The notes beneath the pieces are model-generated. The model made no database searches and was not told where the DNA came from. It saw only the letters and a program-made list of their open reading frames with translations. Shown here piece after piece: positions 6,437-10,279 of a stretch of DNA of 10,279 nt. The translations under genes and the position numbers were made by a program. The stretch spans positions 1 to 10,279 of the forward strand of contig CAZOPT010000027.1 of NCBI GenBank assembly GCA_964582055.1, in the 5' to 3' direction. The stretch comes from JBKSMP01 sp964582055. Lineage in GTDB: Bacteria; Verrucomicrobiota; Verrucomicrobiia; Opitutales; UBA9783. How positions within the stretch are numbered: position 1 is the stretch's first letter; the number at the start of each line of letters is the position of its first letter.

Positions 6437-6931
6437 TTATGGTAAAAACTTCTGATCTAAATCCTCAAAAGGTCGATAAAAATGATTCTTTTTATCCGAT
6501 AAAACCTCACATTTTCGCGAGGAATACGAACAATAGGTATCGAATTCTCTGCTAAATGCTTCTGGAGAAATAACTACACATTTGTGCGCAAAAAGGGCAT
6601 CTCGAAGCATTAAATCACGCGTAACAATAGTTAAATAAGGACGCAAATTGGGCAAAGTTTGACGAACAAGAGTCAAAATTGTTCCATCAGCATTAAAACC
6701 TTGTGGACTGTACAAAACTCGAACACGTGGATGCGTTTCTTTAGGTCCTTCTCGATGTACATTATCATCAAAAACAATTGTCACATTTTTATCACCTAAA
6801 GCTTGAAACTGCCCAACCCAACTAATAAAGCGTTCGCGCGCCAACTCAAATGATAAAGATGACTGTAACCAATGTAAGGCATGCATTACATTGTAGCCAT
6901 CTAAAATCCAATGATGAAGCGGTTGGGTCAT
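6437..6931 (-). CDS. NYN-domain ribonuclease, YacP/Rae1 type
   Basis: A 164-residue protein of the NYN (PIN-like) nuclease group to which Bacillus YacP/Rae1 belongs. Rae1 is a ribosome-associated mRNA endonuclease. Acidic residues that would form the metal site are visible: Asp11 in ILDGYNVMH, Asp55-Asp56 in IVFDDNVH, Asp82 in NADGTI, and Asp106 and Asp111 in IVTRDLMLRD. The length and motif spacing fit the family. The ATG overlaps the TGA of the upstream PpiD-like gene by four bases (ATGA), so the two are probably coupled. It is the last gene of the leftward operon. Its activity and target here are inferred from family membership. Confidence 0.85.
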   Translation of the reverse strand: MTQPLHHWILDGYNVMHALHWLQSSLSFELARERFISWVGQFQALGDKNVTIVFDDNVHREGPKETHPRVRVLYSPQGFNADGTILTLVRQTLPNLRPYLTIVTRDLMLRDALFAHKCVVISPEAFSREFDTYCSYSSRKCEVLSDKKNHFYRPFEDLDQKFLP

Positions 6932-8553
6932 TTATGCTGACCGCTATTCATCGCATCTTCCATAATCTCATGCAAAACGGCATTCGACTGCACTTGCTTT
7001 TGATGCATGAGATAATTCTGCTTAAACTTCTTAAAATCCTCGCTTTCTTCAGCGATTTCTCCTAATTTCTGCTGTGTACACTTGAATAAAACTACCGTAT
7101 CTCCAACACCTGGATAAGCTTTCGACCATTGATTGAGAGGCAAGCGACCCATAGTTTGCATAAACTCAAAGATAACATGCGGTTGCAACAATTCATACAA
7201 AACCTTAAATCCATTTTCCAAAGAAAAATCTTCAAGAGTCTTGGTTTCCAATTTAAAAGCCGTTTTTGCTTTTTCTAAATTGGAAGTTTGCAATAAGTTT
7301 ACCAATTGCTCTACCTTTTCGTCAAAAGCTTTTTCACGTTTAAACAGCTTAACATCCGCAGTAAGACGTCCACGCACCTCATCCATTTCTGGAATATACG
7401 ATGGAATAAGCTTCTTTAATGCTACTAAAACAACACCTTTCTTTACACGCATTGGGTCACCTAAAAAATGATCCTCCGAAAGTTCAAATGCTTTTAGAAG
7501 AACATCTTCTGGCAACCCTTTGTTTTTAGGCAAATTATCACGAGTATAGGGGGCAAGTGAATGAATACAACGAACATCATTTTTATCCAACAATTGTTTC
7601 CAAAGCTCACTTTCGTACACAATCGATTGGTTATAAACCGTCAACGCTAATTCCATCGCACTTTGCTCAGCCAACACAAAAAGCTGTTCTTCTGTCCAGG
7701 CCGATTTGACCTGTTCTTTTACATCAGAAAAAACGACATCTTCACCCTTTTTGCTCTTAAAATCATTTTTGTGTTCATTAAAGAAGTTTTCTAAAATTTC
7801 ATCTGTCACAACCGGTAAAGAAGCAGCGTAATTTTTAGCATCAAAGAACAAAAGCACCACATCTGCCTTTTGACCTACACGATAATCTTCTTGATGATTA
7901 TCAAAATATTCTCGCAAATCCGCTTCAGTCACCTGTTCTGGTACCACTTCTTCATTTTTTACCACAAAATAATCAAAATTGTAATGAGCTTTAGCATGCT
8001 TAAACAATGCTTCACATTCTTTCGGTAAAACAAATCCTGTTCTTTGTAAAACATCACGTACTTGCGCACACAAATAATCTTCTTCTAACAATTGACGCAA
8101 GGAAAAAGTTTTCCCAAACATTTGCTTCACATTACTTAAGTAGGTATTATAAGTTTCCGGACTAAATTGCTGCTTTTCATCACAAAATAAAGGTAATTTT
8201 TGTAAAAAAGTCTGCAAAACTTCTTCATTGGGAGTTGGTAAACGCAACTGTTGTGCCATACTCAATAAAAATAAGCGATAAAAAGCATAACCTTGAGCAG
8301 CCTCCATCCAAGCATTTTCTTCATTACCCGTCTGCAGAGCAATACTCAATGCACCATTACGAACAACGGTTTCAAGTTGCTTGCGATCATTCAAATTATA
8401 TCCAAACAACTTCATTGCACTCATTTTTTTACCAGCCACTAAACCGGGCGTGCTTCCAATCGTAAATACAAAAGGCACAACAATAACAATTAAGAGAAAT
8501 CCAAACAACCATTTGCGATTTTTCTCCAAAAATACCTGTATCCCACTTAACAT
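6928..8553 (-). CDS. Membrane-anchored SurA/PpiD-like periplasmic folding protein
   Basis: The protein has 541 residues. A short cytoplasmic N-terminus is followed by one transmembrane helix (about 15-32, LFGFLLIVIVVPFVFTIG) and a long extracytoplasmic part, the topology of PpiD. The region after the anchor resembles the SurA-N/PpiD chaperone domain (FxQKLPLFCDEKQQFSPETYNTYL style). A C-terminal part around 335-410 looks like a degenerate parvulin domain: KNKGLPEDVLLKAFELSEDHF, then KKGVVLVALKKLIPSYIPEM. The active residues of parvulin are not obvious, so it may act as a chaperone with no isomerase activity. The likely role is folding of secreted or outer-membrane proteins at the Sec translocon. 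The ATG at 8551-8553 has GGGG six bases upstream and lies ten bases after the M42 peptidase stop. The FVFTIGxxPG anchor reminds me of Verrucomicrobiota homologues, from recollection only. Confidence 0.8.
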   Translation of the reverse strand: MLSGIQVFLEKNRKWLFGFLLIVIVVPFVFTIGSTPGLVAGKKMSAMKLFGYNLNDRKQLETVVRNGALSIALQTGNEENAWMEAAQGYAFYRLFLLSMAQQLRLPTPNEEVLQTFLQKLPLFCDEKQQFSPETYNTYLSNVKQMFGKTFSLRQLLEEDYLCAQVRDVLQRTGFVLPKECEALFKHAKAHYNFDYFVVKNEEVVPEQVTEADLREYFDNHQEDYRVGQKADVVLLFFDAKNYAASLPVVTDEILENFFNEHKNDFKSKKGEDVVFSDVKEQVKSAWTEEQLFVLAEQSAMELALTVYNQSIVYESELWKQLLDKNDVRCIHSLAPYTRDNLPKNKGLPEDVLLKAFELSEDHFLGDPMRVKKGVVLVALKKLIPSYIPEMDEVRGRLTADVKLFKREKAFDEKVEQLVNLLQTSNLEKAKTAFKLETKTLEDFSLENGFKVLYELLQPHVIFEFMQTMGRLPLNQWSKAYPGVGDTVVLFKCTQQKLGEIAEESEDFKKFKQNYLMHQKQVQSNAVLHEIMEDAMNSGQHK

Positions 8554-8563
8554 CGCTTACCCC

Positions 8564-9658
8564 TTACCATTCAAACTTATCTTCAGCTTTCAAAGAACGT
8601 ACAAATTCAGCCAACAACTGGATTGTCCATTCAATATCATCTAAACAAGCAAGCTCGTGTGGCGTATGCATATAACGCAATGGGATACTAACTAAACCTG
8701 CAGCAACACCTTCTCTTGACAATTGAATAACACGTGCATCTGTACCTGTAGGACCGGATTCAGCCTCAACTTGATACGGAATTTTTAAGTGTTCTGCACA
8801 ATCTTTTAATTTCGAGAAAACCACCGGACAAATATTAGGACCGCGGGTTATAATCGGCCCTGCACCTAATTTATAGTCCCCAAGTTTATTGCTATCACCA
8901 TCTGGAAAATCCGTTGCGTGTCCAACATCAACAGCGATACCCACATCTGGATGAACACCATAAGTCGCCGTTACAGCTCCGCGTGTCCCAATCTCCTCTT
9001 GCGTAGTCGCTACAGCTGTCAAAGATGCTGCTATTGTTTCCTTAGATAAACGCCGCAAAACTTCTTGCACAACATAAGCTCCTCCGCGATCATCAATACC
9101 GCGTGCACATAAAAATCCATTATCAATATAAAAAGGCTCATTATCATAAACCGCCACGTCACCAATAGAAACTTTTTTCAAAGCTTCCTCCTTTGAACTT
9201 GCACCAATATCGATCCACAACGAATGTAACTTAGGCATTTGTTTACGTTCTTCAGCACTCAATAAATGAATAGCGCGACGCCCTGTTATCCCATAAACAT
9301 AACCTTTTTCGGTCACAATACGAACCTTACGACCTGAAATTAGTCCAACGTCATGACCACCGATCGTATCAAAAAACAAAAAACCATCTTTGCTAATATG
9401 ACGAATAATAAAACCAATTTCATCCATATGTCCCGCCATTAAAACCCGAGGAGAACCTTTGGAATGAATGGTTGCAATACGATTTCCTAAAACATCTTTT
9501 TTTAAAGATTCTGCATATGAAACCACATGTTTTTCGATAACAGCTTGTGCCTCAAATTCGCAACCCGATGGCGATGATGTACCCAATAAATCAAGTAAAA
9601 ATGCATCCGCAACCGTTTTTAAAGGCTTTCTAAATTTTGTATCAGACTTATTTTTCAT
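8564..9658 (-). CDS. M42 family metallo-aminopeptidase
   Basis: The protein has 364 residues, typical of the M42 glutamyl/deblocking aminopeptidase family (PepA/TET/FrvX/YsdC). These are cytosolic dinuclear zinc or cobalt enzymes that trim peptides, often as 12-subunit tetrahedra. The metal ligands and catalytic residues can be read in order: His77 in AGHMDEIG, Asp189/190 in ARGIDDRGG, the general base Glu221 and ligand Glu222 in TTQEEIGTRGA, Asp244 in AVDVGHA, and His331 in RYMHTPHE. The N-terminal LLGTSSPSG segment is also family-typical. The ATG at 9656-9658 overlaps the end of the DJ-1-like gene by 11 bases, with AAAGAG about ten bases upstream as ribosome binding site. It appears complete, with no missing active-site residue. 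Confidence 0.95.
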   Translation of the reverse strand: MKNKSDTKFRKPLKTVADAFLLDLLGTSSPSGCEFEAQAVIEKHVVSYAESLKKDVLGNRIATIHSKGSPRVLMAGHMDEIGFIIRHISKDGFLFFDTIGGHDVGLISGRKVRIVTEKGYVYGITGRRAIHLLSAEERKQMPKLHSLWIDIGASSKEEALKKVSIGDVAVYDNEPFYIDNGFLCARGIDDRGGAYVVQEVLRRLSKETIAASLTAVATTQEEIGTRGAVTATYGVHPDVGIAVDVGHATDFPDGDSNKLGDYKLGAGPIITRGPNICPVVFSKLKDCAEHLKIPYQVEAESGPTGTDARVIQLSREGVAAGLVSIPLRYMHTPHELACLDDIEWTIQLLAEFVRSLKAEDKFEW

Positions 9659-10196
9659 AATGTATCGACTCTTTTAATTTTAGGACAACTTCATCGGATG
9701 TCAATCTTTGTATGATCTCAAATGCAAAGAGGAAAGCAGCCCCAGGCCCCCTTGCCGTAATTTTATTTTCATCCGTTATAACACTTACTTGAGTATTGCA
9801 ACCTTCCAATACTGACTCTACACAAGCATGCGCTGTAAACTTCACAGGTAAACAACCCGCCGCTTTTAATACAATCGGTGCCGCACAAATAGCTGCAACC
9901 AATTTCTTCTGTCTATAAAAATATTGAATTAATTTCAAAACATCTTCATTTTCTTGCAAATCAAAAACGCCAGGCCCACCCGGCAAAATGAATCCATCAA
10001 AACGCCCTAAATCTAATGAACTTAATAAAATATCCGCTTGGCAACAAATTCCATGTGCCCCTTTTATTTCAAGTTCTTGTCCCAAACTCGCCAAAACAAC
10101 TTCTATTCCTACACGCCTCAAAAGATCAATCGGAACAAACGCTTCAATTTCTTCAAACCCAGGAAACAAAAGAACTAAAACTCGCTTTTCCGCCAT
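9648..10196 (-). CDS. DJ-1/PfpI family protein (ThiJ/YajL type)
   Basis: The protein has 182 residues from the ATG at 10194-10196. It matches the DJ-1/YajL branch, whose members have been described as protein deglycases, glyoxalases or oxidative-stress chaperones. MAEKRVLVLLFPGFEEIEAFVPIDLLRRVGIEV aligns in register with the N-terminus of human DJ-1, including the conserved Glu (Glu15 or Glu16). FDGFILPGGPGV precedes the nucleophile elbow, AAICAAPIVL, with the reactive Cys at 104. GPGAAFLFAFEI near the end is also typical. An ATG 13 codons upstream (10235) is possible but adds an unaligned KILQKVYFLR extension. Neither start has a good ribosome binding site. It is the first gene of the leftward four-gene operon and overlaps the M42 gene. 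A role in thiol or carbonyl stress would suit the window's other redox genes, by inference. Confidence 0.92.
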   Translation of the reverse strand: MAEKRVLVLLFPGFEEIEAFVPIDLLRRVGIEVVLASLGQELEIKGAHGICCQADILLSSLDLGRFDGFILPGGPGVFDLQENEDVLKLIQYFYRQKKLVAAICAAPIVLKAAGCLPVKFTAHACVESVLEGCNTQVSVITDENKITARGPGAAFLFAFEIIQRLTSDEVVLKLKESIHYEK

Positions 10197-10198
10197 GC

Positions 10199-10218
10199 GC
10201 AAAAAGTACACTTTTTGC
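10199..10218. repeat. Perfect 9-bp inverted repeat before DJ-1-like start
   Basis: The arms GCAAAAAGT (10199-10207) and ACTTTTTGC (10210-10218) are exact reverse complements separated by AC. The repeat ends two bases before the preferred ATG of the DJ-1-like gene. With a two-base centre it is a better protein-binding palindrome than an RNA hairpin, though a hairpin there could mask the start. If translation began at 10235 it would lie in coding sequence. Confidence 0.5.
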
Positions 10219-10230
10219 AAAATTTTGTAA

Positions 10231-10261
10231 AGCATATTTTTATTTTATTCTTTATTGACAA
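10231..10261 (-). promoter_or_regulatory. Candidate promoter of leftward operon
   Basis: On the minus strand TTGTCA (10256-10261, five of six to consensus) is followed after 19 bases by TATGCT (10231-10236, four of six). Spacing is longer than ideal and the sequence is AT-rich, so this is weak. If real, transcription would start downstream of the ATG at 10235, favouring the 10196 start. Confidence 0.25.
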
Positions 10262-10279
10262 TAATAAGTAAAAAAGAAG

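Noticed and set aside
6428..6444. TACCA/TGGTA hairpin between the convergent operons as a terminator
   Set aside because: Only five base pairs with a seven-base loop, low GC and no T-run following on either strand.
6850..7065. Plus-strand frame opposite the NYN and PpiD-like genes
   Set aside because: Antisense shadow of two well-supported coupled genes, with no motif.

Overview
The window is about 10.3 kb of AT-rich bacterial DNA. It carries eleven or twelve protein genes on both strands and no visible RNA genes, insertion sequences or CRISPR arrays. A run of exactly 100 Ns (1933-2032) is an assembly gap, probably of unknown true length. The organism is most likely a host-associated member of the PVC superphylum. 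The membrane-anchored PpiD/SurA-like protein with its FVFTIG-type anchor, the McsA-like protein and the overall gene mix suggest Verrucomicrobiota (Opitutae-like). A deep-branching Chlamydiota relative is the alternative. This placement is inferred from protein style and was not tested by a search.

Layout. (1) 62-1051 (+) encodes a secreted SsuA/TauA/NMT1-type ABC substrate-binding protein. (2) 1041-3235 (-) is a CesT-like type III secretion chaperone, separated by three bases from the start of a large AT-rich protein gene of no recognised family. That gene runs into the gap, and a second coding segment emerges from the gap on the same strand and frame direction. No stop is reliably visible before the gap and no start after it, so these may be two effector-like genes or one long one. 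A 23-codon hydrophobic small ORF with a strong ribosome binding site precedes the chaperone. (3) 3434-6414 (+) is a tightly packed operon: thioredoxin reductase (trxB), McsA-like zinc/UVR protein, RelE/ParE-fold protein, phosphatidylserine synthase (pssA) and YraN-family protein. (4) 6437-10196 (-) is a second tightly packed operon, transcribed leftward: DJ-1/PfpI protein, M42 aminopeptidase, PpiD-like membrane chaperone and YacP-type NYN ribonuclease.

How it fits together. The two operons carry housekeeping functions: thiol redox, protein quality control, peptide breakdown, phospholipid synthesis and nucleic-acid processing. They are the conserved background. The accessory part is the chaperone-effector locus at 1041-3314. 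Its sampled base composition is lower in GC than its neighbours, and it overlaps the end of the substrate-binding protein gene tail to tail. It is the best candidate for a previously undescribed host-interaction system. No type III secretion apparatus gene lies in the window, so secretion itself is inferred from the chaperone call alone.
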